This document shows, in pieces, positions 42,342 through 50,584 of a DNA stretch of 64,000 nt (positions are counted from its first letter, which is position 1; each line of letters begins with the position of its first letter). The notes beneath the pieces are model-generated. The model worked only from the letters and a program-made list of their open reading frames with translations, made no database searches and had not been told where the DNA came from. Both the position numbers and the translations under genes were made by a program. Source of the DNA: Anaerolineales bacterium UBA2395 (GTDB lineage Bacteria; Chloroflexota; Anaerolineae; Anaerolineales; Villigracilaceae); NCBI GenBank assembly GCA_002343775.1, contig DDSH01000031.1, positions 1 through 64,000 on the forward strand, read 5' to 3'.

Positions 42342-43056
42342 ATTTGCCGCGCAGCGCGTTGAGGTGAATGCGGAAGATGTCACCGATCATGCGCACGGCG
42401 TCGCGAACGGCGCTGACTTTGCTTTCAGGGTCGAAGTACCATTGAATGGGGATTTCGCGAAGGCGTAATTTTTTGCGACGGGCAAGGTAAAGGATTTCGA
42501 TATCGAAGGACCAGCCGGGGAGGGTTTGCTGGCGGAAGAGGGTTTCGGCGGCATCGGCATGAAAGCATTTGAAGCCGCATTGGGTGTCGTTCAATCCGGG
42601 CAGGATGAACATGCGGATGACGAGGTTGATGGCGCGTCCGCCCAGGTGCCGGTAGGAGGGTTCGTTGTAACGGATGGCGCCGGGCGCTTCGCGGGAGCCG
42701 ATGGCAATGTCGAAGTCTGCGAGGGTGGGGGGTAGGAACTTGGGTAATTCCTCGATGGGCATGGACAGGTCTGCGTCACAAATGAAGCGATATTCTCCCT
42801 GCGCTTCGAGGATCCCCCGCCGGATGGCGTTGCCCTTGCCGCGATTTTCCTCCCTGAGAGCGATCAGGTTTGGGTGCTTTTGCGTGAACTCTTTGGCGAT
42901 CTCGTAGGTACGGTCAGAACTCCCGTTCTCGACGACGATGACCTCGACGGAATAGTTCTGCTCTTCAAGAAAGCGAAACACCTGCTCCAGCGTGCGCGGC
43001 AGGCGGCTTTCTTCGTTGTGTGCCGGGATGATGATGGATAGGAAGGGTGTTTTCAA
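42325..43056 (-). CDS. Family 2 glycosyltransferase (dolichyl-phosphate glucosyltransferase/DPM1 type)
   Basis: 243 aa. The GT-A fold starts MKTPFLSIIIPAHNEESRLP with an apparent TTG start; no SD is seen, so coupling to the gene that ends six bases upstream is likely. The nucleotide and metal sites show in VIVVENGSSDRT and FICDADLSMP (DxD-like), with QCGFKCFHADAA and GWSFDIEILYLARR as in polyprenyl-phosphate sugar transferases. It probably makes polyprenyl-phosphate glucose or mannose for envelope glycosylation. Confidence 0.9.
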   Translation of the reverse strand: MKTPFLSIIIPAHNEESRLPRTLEQVFRFLEEQNYSVEVIVVENGSSDRTYEIAKEFTQKHPNLIALREENRGKGNAIRRGILEAQGEYRFICDADLSMPIEELPKFLPPTLADFDIAIGSREAPGAIRYNEPSYRHLGGRAINLVIRMFILPGLNDTQCGFKCFHADAAETLFRQQTLPGWSFDIEILYLARRKKLRLREIPIQWYFDPESKVSAVRDAVRMIGDIFRIHLNALRGKYDLTP

Positions 43057-43062
43057 AGTGGA

Positions 43063-43953
43063 TTATTGTAGCAGGAAGTACACGACGCCAGCACCCGCTG
43101 CCACGAGGCAGCATTCAATGATGAACATGCCCGCCAGCAGCATTAATTGCCGGTTGGTTAATCCCATCGTCCGTTTTTGCGTTGGGGCTGCCGGGCGGCG
43201 ACGAGCCGGGTTGGGTTCGACCAAACCCGGGTGAACCTCATCCTTGAATTCCAGTTCGCTGGGATCCAGGGGGTTGGCTTCTGCATTGAAGATGGCTTGT
43301 GCGCGTGAAACCGGCCGCTCCTGTTCAAGTTCCACGGGTGGCTGCTGGTCTTCGGGTGATTTCGGGTCTGCGATCCGGTCGCCAAGCGCATAGATAGAGT
43401 CGGTGCGCAGGACTGGGCGCGCCTGCATGACAGAGGTGGCAAATTGCTTGATGGCGTCGCTGCGCACCACGCGCACGATCGGGCGTAACGATTCGATCTG
43501 CGCGCCCGGGTCGCTGCAAATGAGCACCGGCTCCACCGGAATGGGCAGGTTGATGTTGAAGCGTTCGAGATATTTTTGGAAGGCGCGGGTCAGCCTTGCG
43601 ATCAGGTCGATCAGATTACGCCGGGCGGGGGCGGTCGCGCCGTTGTTGACGATTTCATTCCACTCCGCCCCCTTCGCTTCGAAGTGTCCCTTGACCGGGG
43701 ATATCAGAATCACAAAAATGGAACTCGATGTGACCAGCACGGTTGGGATCACGATCTCGCTGTTGGGCAGCATGAAATTACGGATGAGCACAAACCCCTT
43801 GTCCAGCAGGCGGTCTAACTGCGGGATGACCTTTTTCTGCGCTTCCAGTTCGGGGTACCAGTTCAAGCCATATTTCAGCGTACCTTGAACGCGGGCAATG
43901 AGGTTGATGTTGCCTTGTTCGTCCTGAAAGGGGGTTTTATCTATGATTTTCAT
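43063..43953 (-). CDS. NERD-like domain protein with C-terminal membrane helix
   Basis: 296 aa. Residues 15-140 look like a nuclease-related (NERD) domain: PTVLVTSSSIFVILISPVKG, a core strand, and the AKGAEWNE segment. A Pro/Gln-rich stretch (195-255) links to a final hydrophobic segment (LMLLAGMFIIECCLVAAGAG). The NERD call is tentative because the catalytic D-x..-ExK pattern is only partly apparent. It is in one unit with the glycosyltransferase and rnhB. Confidence 0.55.
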   Translation of the reverse strand: MKIIDKTPFQDEQGNINLIARVQGTLKYGLNWYPELEAQKKVIPQLDRLLDKGFVLIRNFMLPNSEIVIPTVLVTSSSIFVILISPVKGHFEAKGAEWNEIVNNGATAPARRNLIDLIARLTRAFQKYLERFNINLPIPVEPVLICSDPGAQIESLRPIVRVVRSDAIKQFATSVMQARPVLRTDSIYALGDRIADPKSPEDQQPPVELEQERPVSRAQAIFNAEANPLDPSELEFKDEVHPGLVEPNPARRRPAAPTQKRTMGLTNRQLMLLAGMFIIECCLVAAGAGVVYFLLQ

Positions 43954-43962
43954 GAGGTTTGA

Positions 43963-44265
43963 TCAAAAGAGGGGCACATTCTCAAGCTCGTCATGTTCCG
44001 TACCCTCGCGTGTGGAAATGAACTCACGCTCATTTGCCTTCACAAGCAGGACAGGCTTGGAAACCTGGAACGTGCTTGCCAGCAGGTCTTCACGCGAACC
44101 GGTGACGAAAACCTTTCCCTTTTGCAGGCGTTCCAGCAAGGTCTTTCGATCCAAAACCAAATGATCTGAAAAGGTCGATCCCCGCCGCTCAAATGCGCGT
44201 ACGAATGAGATTTGTCCGTTCTTGTAGCGGACTGCTTCGATAACACCGTCGAATTTTTTAGCCAT
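43963..44265 (-). CDS. Hypothetical 100-aa protein
   Basis: 100 aa from MAKKFDGVIEAVRYKNGQIS, with GAGGAAG before the ATG. Beta-rich and basic, with VRAFERRGSTFSDHLVLDRK and GKVFVTGSREDLLAST. It lies ten bases upstream of the NERD-like gene. No family is recognised; the size and strand pattern could fit a small RNA- or DNA-binding barrel, but this is a guess. Confidence 0.65.
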   Translation of the reverse strand: MAKKFDGVIEAVRYKNGQISFVRAFERRGSTFSDHLVLDRKTLLERLQKGKVFVTGSREDLLASTFQVSKPVLLVKANEREFISTREGTEHDELENVPLF

Positions 44266-44291
44266 GGTTCTTCCTCGATGAAGATATTTTA

Positions 44292-44360
44292 ACACAACGC
44301 GTTAAACTACAAAGACACAAGTCACGAAAATGCAACCTCCGTGTCTGTGTGTCTTTGCCG
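44292..44360. repeat. Heptamer-type intergenic tract
   Basis: CTACAAA-GACACAA-GTCACGA, then CTCCGTGTCTGTGTGTCTTTG on the inverse strand: 7-base units that can pair as a hairpin, like the other tracts in the window. Confidence 0.6.
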
Positions 44361-44377
44361 CGAATGTGAGTGAATAG

Positions 44378-44563
44378 TCGGGGCGCCGGGATGCGCCTAT
44401 CCCCTCGATGGGGGAACTTAGGACTAATTCCTGAACGTGTCGGGGCGCCGGGATGCGCCTGTCCCCTCAATGGGGGAACTCGGGACTGATTCCTGAACGT
44501 GTCGGGGCGCCGGGATGCGCCTGTCCCCTCAATGGGGGAACCCGGGACTGATTCCTGAACGTG
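44378..44563 (-). repeat. Three 62-bp tandem repeats derived from the 3' half of tRNA-Pro
   Basis: Units start at 44378, 44440 and 44502, and the tRNA-Pro gene begins at 44564, exactly the next 62-bp step. Each unit repeats the first 15 bases of the tRNA's 3' end (TCGGGGCGCCGGGAT). In the unit next to the tRNA, the T-stem partner (CCCGG) is also retained, with the 7-base T-loop replaced by 26 bases that hold a CCCC/GGGG hairpin. The outer two units have decayed there. They lie downstream of the tRNA in its own direction. Confidence 0.9.
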
Positions 44564-44638
44564 TCGGGGCGCCGGGATTCGAACCCGGGACCTCTTGCTC
44601 CCAAAGCAAGCGCGCTAGCCGGACTGCGCTACGCCCCG
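44564..44638 (-). tRNA. tRNA-Pro (anticodon TGG)
   Basis: On the minus strand the acceptor CGGGGCG pairs with CGCCCCG, the anticodon arm is CTTGC-TTTGGGA-GCAAG, and the T-arm is CCGGG-TTCGAAT-CCCGG. The 3' CCA is not encoded. A TATACT box lies about 20 bases upstream, on the opposite strand of the esterase TATAAT. Confidence 0.96.
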
Positions 44639-44659
44639 ATGTCGTGTCAACCAGCCGAG

Positions 44660-44665
44660 TATAAT
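44660..44665 (+). promoter_or_regulatory. -10 box of a probable leaderless esterase transcript
   Basis: TATAAT with seven bases to the ATG at 44673. The reverse strand of the same stretch reads TATACT and may serve tRNA-Pro, so the two promoters would overlap back to back. Confidence 0.55.
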
Positions 44666-44672
44666 GCGAAGG

Positions 44673-45569
44673 ATGAATACCCGTCAAGCAAAACTTGTTT
44701 CAGTCTTTTTTGCGCTTCTTTTTGGACTTTCAGCCTGTTCCACCCCTAATCAGATTATCCCAACCGTAACATTCACCGCCCCTCCGCCCACATCGACAGT
44801 CACCCCTACTCCCAGCCCCATTCCTCCTACCGCCACTCCAACCCCGTTGACCTGCCTTTCCCAACCTGGCAGGGTGGAGGAGGGTGTGGTCAGCGTCACC
44901 GTTCCGCCGCAGGAATATCTCATCTACCTGCCGCCTTGTTATAACGAACTGCCCGACCAGCGCTATCCCGTCCTCTACCTGCTGCATGGACAAACCTACA
45001 CCATGGACCAATGGGTAAGGCTGGGCGTTCCGCAGGCTGTCGACCAAATGTTCCTCTCCGGTGAAAGTATTCCCTTCATCGTCGTTTTTCCCGACGATAG
45101 TTTTTGGAACCTGCAAGCCGGCACTGGCTTCGGCAACCGACTGATCGGCGCCTTGATCCCGTACATTGATGCTAATTATCGCACCCTTCCCACCCGCGAG
45201 AATCGTGCGTTGGGCGGGTTGTCGCGGGGCGGTGGTTGGACCGTTCAATTGGGTTTCGATAACCCCGACCTGTTCGGCTCGCTTGGGCTGCACTCTCCAG
45301 CCATTTTCAAAGGAGACGGCCCACTTGTGCAGCGGTTATTGCTTGCCATCCCTGAGGAATCCCGTCCGCGCCTGTGGCTGGATGTGGGAGACAACGACCT
45401 GGAGCTGGATAGCATCCTCGAATTCGAAGGGCTACTCACGCGCTCCGGTTATATCCATGAATTCCATTTTTACAGCGGAGATCACTCTGAGAATTATTGG
45501 GGCGGGCATGTGCGCGAATATTTGAGTTGGTACGCTGAGGCATGGAATGAAGCGCCCGAAGAACAGTAA
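44673..45569 (+). CDS. Secreted lipoprotein esterase (esterase D / Fes-like alpha/beta hydrolase)
   Basis: 298 aa. The signal peptide ends in LFGLSAC (lipobox), then a Thr/Pro-rich linker (TPTPSPIPPTATPTP) and an alpha/beta hydrolase. Elements: PVLYLLHGQTYTMDQW (oxyanion region), VVFPDD, the nucleophile elbow GGLSRGGGW with Ser, DVGDND and a late histidine in GDHSENYWGGH. The family includes feruloyl and enterochelin esterases. The substrate is likely an ester on a polysaccharide or siderophore, but it is not known. An ATG nine bases earlier overlaps the -10. Confidence 0.85.
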   Translation: MNTRQAKLVSVFFALLFGLSACSTPNQIIPTVTFTAPPPTSTVTPTPSPIPPTATPTPLTCLSQPGRVEEGVVSVTVPPQEYLIYLPPCYNELPDQRYPVLYLLHGQTYTMDQWVRLGVPQAVDQMFLSGESIPFIVVFPDDSFWNLQAGTGFGNRLIGALIPYIDANYRTLPTRENRALGGLSRGGGWTVQLGFDNPDLFGSLGLHSPAIFKGDGPLVQRLLLAIPEESRPRLWLDVGDNDLELDSILEFEGLLTRSGYIHEFHFYSGDHSENYWGGHVREYLSWYAEAWNEAPEEQ

Positions 45570-45608
45570 GATATAATTTTAAGACTATCATGTACATCAG
45601 GAGTAATC

Positions 45609-46586
45609 ATGAATATCTTTGTCACAGGTGGTGCGGGATATATCGGCTCCGCCACTGCTGAAGCGTTGCTCAAAGCGGGACACGCCGTCACCGTGTACGA
45701 CTCTCTGGTAACAGGACATCGCGCCGCAGTCCCGGCGGATGCGGAATTCATCCACGCTTCATTGGATGATAGCCATGCCCTTGCCGAAGCGCTGACATCC
45801 AAAAAATTTGATGCCATCATGCACTTTGCCGCTTTCATCGAAGCGGGTGAAAGTATGAAAGATCCCGGCAGGTTCTTTCGCAACAACTTTACCAATTCGC
45901 TGCAATTGATGGAAACCGCCGTACGGGCAGGCGTGCGCAAGTTCGTTTTCTCATCCACAGCGGCGGTGTATCAGTCCAGCGAAGAACCGCTGACCGAGGA
46001 TTCTCCCATCGGTCCGACCAACGTGTATGGGCATACCAAGTTGATGACCGAGCAGGCGCTCGAATGGTATCGCTCCATTTACGGGTTGCATTATGCGGTG
46101 CTGCGTTACTTCAATGCCTGCGGCGCATTGCCGGGACGCGGCGAAGCGCACCAGCCCGAGTCGCATTTGATTCCGCGCGTGTTGCAGATTGCCCTCGGTC
46201 AGTCAGAATCTGCGACCATCTTCGGCACCGACTACCCCACGCCCGATGGTACTTGTATCCGCGATTACATCCACATTGCAGACCTTGTTTCGGCGCACAT
46301 TCTTGCCTTGGGTGCGCTCGAAACGCGTGAAAAGATGACCTACAACGTCGGCAGCGGCAATGGTTTTTCGGTGCGTGAGGTCATCGAAGCGGCTCGTAAG
46401 GTGACGGGTCACGCTATTCCGGTCATCGAAGCGCCGCGTCGCGCCGGTGACTCAGCGCGTTTGGTCGCATCTCCGCGGCGCATCATCAGCGAATTGGGCT
46501 GGCAGCCCACGCACACCAACCTGCAGGATATTCTTTCAAGCGCATGGGAGTGGCATGTCTCCCATCCGCATGGCTATGAAAAATGA
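45609..46586 (+). CDS. galE: UDP-glucose 4-epimerase
   Basis: 325 aa. Rossmann motif TGGAGYIGSATAEAL at the start, YGHTKLMTE with catalytic Tyr-x3-Lys, and the GalE-type stretches SSTAAVYQSSEE, LRYFNACGA and PTPDGTCIRDYIHIADL. It interconverts UDP-glucose and UDP-galactose for envelope glycans. CAGGAG precedes the ATG and a TATAAT lies about 31 bases upstream. Its stop overlaps the next gene by ATGA. Confidence 0.94.
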   Translation: MNIFVTGGAGYIGSATAEALLKAGHAVTVYDSLVTGHRAAVPADAEFIHASLDDSHALAEALTSKKFDAIMHFAAFIEAGESMKDPGRFFRNNFTNSLQLMETAVRAGVRKFVFSSTAAVYQSSEEPLTEDSPIGPTNVYGHTKLMTEQALEWYRSIYGLHYAVLRYFNACGALPGRGEAHQPESHLIPRVLQIALGQSESATIFGTDYPTPDGTCIRDYIHIADLVSAHILALGALETREKMTYNVGSGNGFSVREVIEAARKVTGHAIPVIEAPRRAGDSARLVASPRRIISELGWQPTHTNLQDILSSAWEWHVSHPHGYEK

Positions 46587-47266
46587 CGTTCTCTTTTCAT
46601 CGCATTCCTGTTGGAATTTGTAACTGCTTCCTCCTGCGCGGCGAACAGACGATCCTCGTCGATGGCGGGGCAATGGGCGGTTTGCCTGCTTTCAAGCGCA
46701 TATTAACGGAATTGCATATCGAACCAGGGGAGATCGAATTGATCCTGCTTACTCACGGGCATTGGGATCACATTACCTGTCTGGACGATATTCAAAGGAT
46801 GACCGGCGCGAAGATCGCCATCCACGAAAAAGACCGCTTCATGGTCGAAACGGGAGAACCGCCTTTTCCGAACGGCGTGAATGGATATGGGAAGGCGATG
46901 TCTGCACTTGCAAAGGGAATCTTGCATCCGCATCTTCCCAAACTGAAAGTGGATACGGTGATCCCCGATGCGGGGATGTCGCTGAGAGCGTTTGGCATTC
47001 CCGGTGAGGTGATTTACACCCCTGGTCATTCGATGGGGCATGTCAGCATCGTGCTCGATACGGGTGACGCGCTTGTGGGTGATATGGCAATGAACGACTG
47101 GTATCTACGTCTGTCGCCCGGTCTGCCCATCCTTGCGGATGACATTCGCCTGGTGGTGGAAAGTTGGAAGAAGATCCTGCCATTGGGAATCAAACGGGTC
47201 TACCCTGCGCACGGGTTGGATTTCCCCGTCGAGGTGATGCAAAAAGAGATTGCGAATTTCAAATAA
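46583..47266 (+). CDS. Metallo-beta-lactamase-fold hydrolase
   Basis: 227 aa. The metal-binding motif THGHWDH (about 58-64), then histidines in YTPGHSMGH, an aspartate in VGDMAMND and YPAHG near the end form the two-zinc site. Substrates vary in this fold (thioesters, glyoxalase, RNA); the PVGICNCFLL opening resembles glyoxalase II-like members. It is coupled with galE. Confidence 0.85.
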   Translation: MTFSFHRIPVGICNCFLLRGEQTILVDGGAMGGLPAFKRILTELHIEPGEIELILLTHGHWDHITCLDDIQRMTGAKIAIHEKDRFMVETGEPPFPNGVNGYGKAMSALAKGILHPHLPKLKVDTVIPDAGMSLRAFGIPGEVIYTPGHSMGHVSIVLDTGDALVGDMAMNDWYLRLSPGLPILADDIRLVVESWKKILPLGIKRVYPAHGLDFPVEVMQKEIANFK

Positions 47267-47329
47267 TCGAATCAAACATCATTACCCCCGAACTTAATCT
47301 GGGACGCGGACGAGCGCAGACTGCGAAGC

Positions 47330-47380
47330 GTGCAGAAAAGATCTTAAAAAATCCGCGTTTTCGGCGTTGATCCGTGTCCC
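47330..47380. repeat. Heptamer-type tract after the MBL hydrolase
   Basis: AATCCGC-GTTTTCG-GCGTTGA-TCCGTGT, 7-base units resembling half of the tract near 36800-36900. Otherwise 47267-47442 holds only the terminator. Confidence 0.55.
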
Positions 47381-47398
47381 ATTTGCTCTTAAAAACGA

Positions 47399-47440
47399 AC
47401 TCACCCGCGAAACCTTAATTTCGGGGGTGAGTCATTTTTT
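47399..47440. terminator. Bidirectional terminator
   Basis: ACTCACCC pairs with GGGTGAGT, with an inner CGAAA/TTTCG stem; CATTTTTT follows on the plus strand and TTCGTTTTT on the minus strand. It separates the converging MBL-hydrolase and L7/L12-like genes. Confidence 0.88.
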
Positions 47441-47442
47441 GT

Positions 47443-47694
47443 CTATAAACCGAGGCTGGCTTCGATACGCTCCACCGCCTGTTTTGCCTCGGCGAGACCT
47501 GTATTTGTGAGTTCGCGATAGATTTTGATGGCTTCTATTTTGTTGCCGCGTTTTAGCAAATCGATAATGCGCGGATCGATGACATTTGGGTCATCGCTGT
47601 ATTCGATGCCCAATCTTTTGTAAAGAAAGTTGAGCCGGCTCTCCAATTCCACAATACGGGCGCGTAAACTATTGAGTTCATAATCCGTGGACAT
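47443..47694 (-). CDS. Small coiled-coil protein with an L7/L12 C-terminal-like domain
   Basis: 83 aa. Residues 5-28 form a coiled coil (LNSLRARIVELESRLNFLYK). Residues 43-80 read IDLLKRGNKIEAIKIYRELT followed by NTGLAEAKQAVERIE, the pattern of the ribosomal L7/L12 C-terminal helix-helix (compare K-x-E-V-I-K-x-V-R-E-x-T-x-L-G-L-K-E-A-K). Such small proteins are common in Chloroflexota and other bacteria; their function is not known. They do not appear to be ribosomal. Confidence 0.8.
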   Translation of the reverse strand: MSTDYELNSLRARIVELESRLNFLYKRLGIEYSDDPNVIDPRIIDLLKRGNKIEAIKIYRELTNTGLAEAKQAVERIEASLGL

Positions 47695-47757
47695 TTGCTT
47701 ATCTCCTTGGTTTGAATCTTAGTTTCGTTTACCCGAATGGGCAGTCACCTGTTCGTC

Positions 47758-48387
47758 CTATTGCCCACAGGTGAAACGAGACAACGCCTCATCGAACAGC
47801 GGACGGGCGCTTTCGACGCTGGGCGCATACACCTTCCACGCGAAGACGCGGTCTCCACATGTCCATGCGCCAACGCCTCCGGCGGGAAGTACGGCTGCCG
47901 CAGTGGTGCTGATGGTATCGTACATCACGTTCATGTTGCGGATGAGGAAAATATCCATGTTTCCGGCGGGGGTGTCGAACTGGTCATCAAGCAGGGTATC
48001 CATCAGAAAGCGCGGGTCGCTGGTGTTGGGCGCGATCTGCCAGATGACTTGAATGAAGAGATTGTTGTTGAACGCTGCCAGCATGCCCTGACTGTATGTA
48101 CTGGTGGCAGCGGGATTCTTCTGAGCGCTGACGTCGAAGAACGCCACGTCTACGGGGTGACCGATGCAGAAGTGGTATTCGCAGAACAGACCCGCTAGGC
48201 TGAATGGAGTGGGGGATGGGTAAGGCGTGGATGGTGGGATGGGAGTGGGGCTGGGCATGGCGGCAAGCGTGGCTGCCACCGCCTGTTGGATCTGGGCGTT
48301 CGGGTTGGGGTTGGCAGTTTTCGGGGCGCATCCCGCTGCAAGAAACAGGAGCAAGCTAAGGGTCGTAAGAAGCGTTTGGCTTTTCAT
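47758..48387 (-). CDS. Lipoprotein of unknown function
   Basis: 209 aa from MKSQTLLTTLSLLLFLAAGC with the lipobox at Cys20. A Pro/Ser/Thr linker (MPSPTPIPPSTPYPSPTP) precedes a folded domain with four cysteines (LFCEYHFCIG, AWTCGDRV, FTCGQ), possibly two disulfides. The mid-part ALAAFNNNLFIQVIWQI-like stretch and RNMNVMYDTIST resemble a lipocalin or NTF2-like fold, uncertain. A 33-codon upstream extension lacks an SD. Confidence 0.72.
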   Translation of the reverse strand: MKSQTLLTTLSLLLFLAAGCAPKTANPNPNAQIQQAVAATLAAMPSPTPIPPSTPYPSPTPFSLAGLFCEYHFCIGHPVDVAFFDVSAQKNPAATSTYSQGMLAAFNNNLFIQVIWQIAPNTSDPRFLMDTLLDDQFDTPAGNMDIFLIRNMNVMYDTISTTAAAVLPAGGVGAWTCGDRVFAWKVYAPSVESARPLFDEALSRFTCGQ

Positions 48388-48518
48388 CCCAAAGATTATA
48401 CCCAGCGCGGTCACAAATTGCGCATCCCTTCTCAAAAAGTGCAATTTGTGACCGTGGGCATGATATACAAGAAAAGCCCCGTCCATTTCTGAACGGGGCG
48501 GGTTGATCTACTTCAGGA

Positions 48519-50285
48519 TTAATGTCCGCTGCCTGAGGTGGGGCTGCCGTTGAATATCTCAGGGTTGGGTTCGCCTTCGACGATCAGGTATCCGGCGAGA
48601 CCGCGTTGCAGCCGTGAGAGGGCATGGTCTACGAGGATGTAGTTGCCGGGCACTTCGAGGGTGAACTCGACCATGGTAGCGCCTCCGGGCGGGACGAGCG
48701 TGGTCTGCACGTCGGTGAGTGGTGCGCTGGTGATCGAGGCTTGATCGTAGACCCGGTCGAAGATCTCACCGATGACGTGGAAGGACGAAGTGAAGTTTGG
48801 TCCGCCGACGCCGAAGAAGATGCGCACGCTTTCGCCCACGTTGGCTTTGAGCGGCTTCTGGTCTACGAGAGCGTTGACCGCGCCGTTGAAGACGAAATAC
48901 TCGGGGTCTTCGTTGAGCAGTTTGGTGGTGTCGGAGGGTTGGTGTCCGTGTTCACCGAATGCGCCCGCCGTATACAGCTCGCCTTGCATCACATAGAACT
49001 CGCGATCCACGGGGGCAAGTCCGCCTTCAGGTTCGACGAGGATCAGACCGTACATGCCGTTGGCGATGTGGTCGGCGACCATCGGCGTTGCGCAGTGGTA
49101 GACGAACAAACCGGCATTGATCGCTTTGGCAGTGAAGACGGTTTCCTCGCCGGGTTTGGTTTGGGTCATCACCGCGCCTCCACCCGGACCGGTAACGGAG
49201 TGGAAGTCAACGGAGTGATTCATTACGCTGGAACTGCTGTTCTTGAGGTGGACTTCAATGGTGTCACCGACACGCACGCGATAGAAAGGACCCGGAACCT
49301 GACCGTTGAATGTCCAATAGGTGTAGGTTGTGCCGTCTGCCAATTGCCCTTCGACTTCGACGGTTTCCAGGTCGATGCGGACGGTGATCGGTTCACGGTC
49401 GCCGATGGGACCGGGCAGGTCTGTTGGGTCGCGGACGATGTCTGCGCCGGTGGTTGGGCTTTGCGGAGCCGCAGCTGCAACCGTCTCGCCGTATGCACCT
49501 TCGGGCAGCCCGCTCAGATAGGTGACAATGGAATTGATCTCATCGGTTGTCAGCGTGTCAGATAGGTTGGCTGGCATCACTCCCGCCGGGCACGGACCGG
49601 TGGGGCAGGTCTCGGGGACAAAAATTTCCGGTTGCAGGATGGATTCTTCAAGATAGGCTTCCACACTGTCCGCAGAGCCAGAGTAGGCGCTGCTTTCCAA
49701 ATGTTCCTGCGCCAAGTCGGCAGCATTCGAGAGGTCAGGTCCAAGCACGCCCTTGGCGTTGGGAATCCCGGCAATATTGTGGCAGCTTCCGCAGGCTCCC
49801 TTTTGGAAGGCGGCAAGCACTGCGGGATCGCCGGAGCTTTCACCTGAAGAGAGAACAGGCATAGACTGACCGGAAGTGCTCACCAACAAAACACCCCGCA
49901 TACCCAGCTCGGCATGGTTGCCGACACTGTCATAATATTCCACCTCACCGTGGACGGTCGGCACGGTAAATGTGACCGAGGCTGCTTCCCCCTTCTCCTT
50001 TACTACACCAGTGGTGGCTTTGACTTCGGGGAAGGTGATGTCATGTTGCCCCATGCCACCGTTGATCAGCGTGACGGTGATGCGGGCTCCGGGGTTGGCG
50101 TTGAGGGTGGGGTTTTCGACACCGTTGATCTCATCGCTCACACCCAGAAAAACAAGATTGCCGTCTCGCAGGTCGGTTGTCAGCACATATTCCTTGTCAA
50201 CCGGCTGGAAACCGGCTCCTGCGCAGGCGGTAATGACCACGCCCAGCAGCATGATTAGAATGGGAAATTTGAAAAACGATTTCAT
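48519..50285 (-). CDS. nirK: Copper nitrite reductase fused to cupredoxin and cytochrome c domains
   Basis: 588-aa lipoprotein (lipobox VITAC, Cys21). Domain 1 (30-137) is cupredoxin-like but D119 replaces the type 1 copper cysteine (EYYDSVGNHAELGM). Domain 2 (150-262) is cytochrome c: C165-GS-C168-H169 with probable M237. Domain 3 (285-575) is NirK: type 1 copper H357, C398, H406, M411; type 2 copper H362, H397, H554; catalytic D360 and H503. It reduces nitrite to NO outside the membrane; the heme domain should feed electrons from the respiratory chain. The start overlaps the preceding gene by ATGA. Confidence 0.92.
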   Translation of the reverse strand: MKSFFKFPILIMLLGVVITACAGAGFQPVDKEYVLTTDLRDGNLVFLGVSDEINGVENPTLNANPGARITVTLINGGMGQHDITFPEVKATTGVVKEKGEAASVTFTVPTVHGEVEYYDSVGNHAELGMRGVLLVSTSGQSMPVLSSGESSGDPAVLAAFQKGACGSCHNIAGIPNAKGVLGPDLSNAADLAQEHLESSAYSGSADSVEAYLEESILQPEIFVPETCPTGPCPAGVMPANLSDTLTTDEINSIVTYLSGLPEGAYGETVAAAAPQSPTTGADIVRDPTDLPGPIGDREPITVRIDLETVEVEGQLADGTTYTYWTFNGQVPGPFYRVRVGDTIEVHLKNSSSSVMNHSVDFHSVTGPGGGAVMTQTKPGEETVFTAKAINAGLFVYHCATPMVADHIANGMYGLILVEPEGGLAPVDREFYVMQGELYTAGAFGEHGHQPSDTTKLLNEDPEYFVFNGAVNALVDQKPLKANVGESVRIFFGVGGPNFTSSFHVIGEIFDRVYDQASITSAPLTDVQTTLVPPGGATMVEFTLEVPGNYILVDHALSRLQRGLAGYLIVEGEPNPEIFNGSPTSGSGH

Positions 50286-50512
50286 TCTGAACTCCTCGTT
50301 AAGGTTTCTTGAACGGACAATTCTCTGGCTTCTTCCAAAAACTTATTCTCATCGAGTTGATAGGTATCGATGACATCCCTCAGCGTGCAAAAGCGCGCAA
50401 ACCCGCAGCCGGCACAAGCCGTGTGCCAATCCAAAAAGAAGCGGACAGCCTTGGGCGTGGATTTCAAAACACTCTCCACAATCGTTTCGGAAAAATCCTG
50501 AATTTCGTTCAT
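50282..50512 (-). CDS. DUF1858-like cysteine protein preceding nirK
   Basis: 76 aa from MNEIQDFSETIVESVLKSTP. VRFFLDWHTACAGCGFARFC with C33-x2-C36 and C42 is typical of the DUF1858/hybrid-cluster-associated group, thought to be redox or disulfide proteins. It begins the nirK unit and ends in an ATGA overlap with it. A palindrome of the NnrR type lies about 37-52 bases before its start. Role in nitrite reduction or NO stress is inferred from position. Confidence 0.8.
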   Translation of the reverse strand: MNEIQDFSETIVESVLKSTPKAVRFFLDWHTACAGCGFARFCTLRDVIDTYQLDENKFLEEARELSVQETLTRSSE

Positions 50513-50548
50513 CGTGGGTACAGAATAGCCCATTCCCCCAAACCCGTC

Positions 50549-50564
50549 TTTGCGCTGGCGCAAA
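50549..50564. promoter_or_regulatory. CRP/FNR-type operator for the nirK unit
   Basis: TTTGCG-CTGG-CGCAAA is a perfect 6+6 palindrome with a 4-base gap, in the style of NnrR/DNR boxes (TTGCG-N4-CGCAA). It lies 37-52 bases upstream of the first gene's ATG, directly after the CRP/FNR regulator gene. Confidence 0.65.
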
Positions 50565-50584
50565 TTATCACAAATGTAAATTTT

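Noticed and set aside
44378..44563. CRISPR array
   Set aside because: Repeats abut with no spacers and derive from the neighbouring tRNA.
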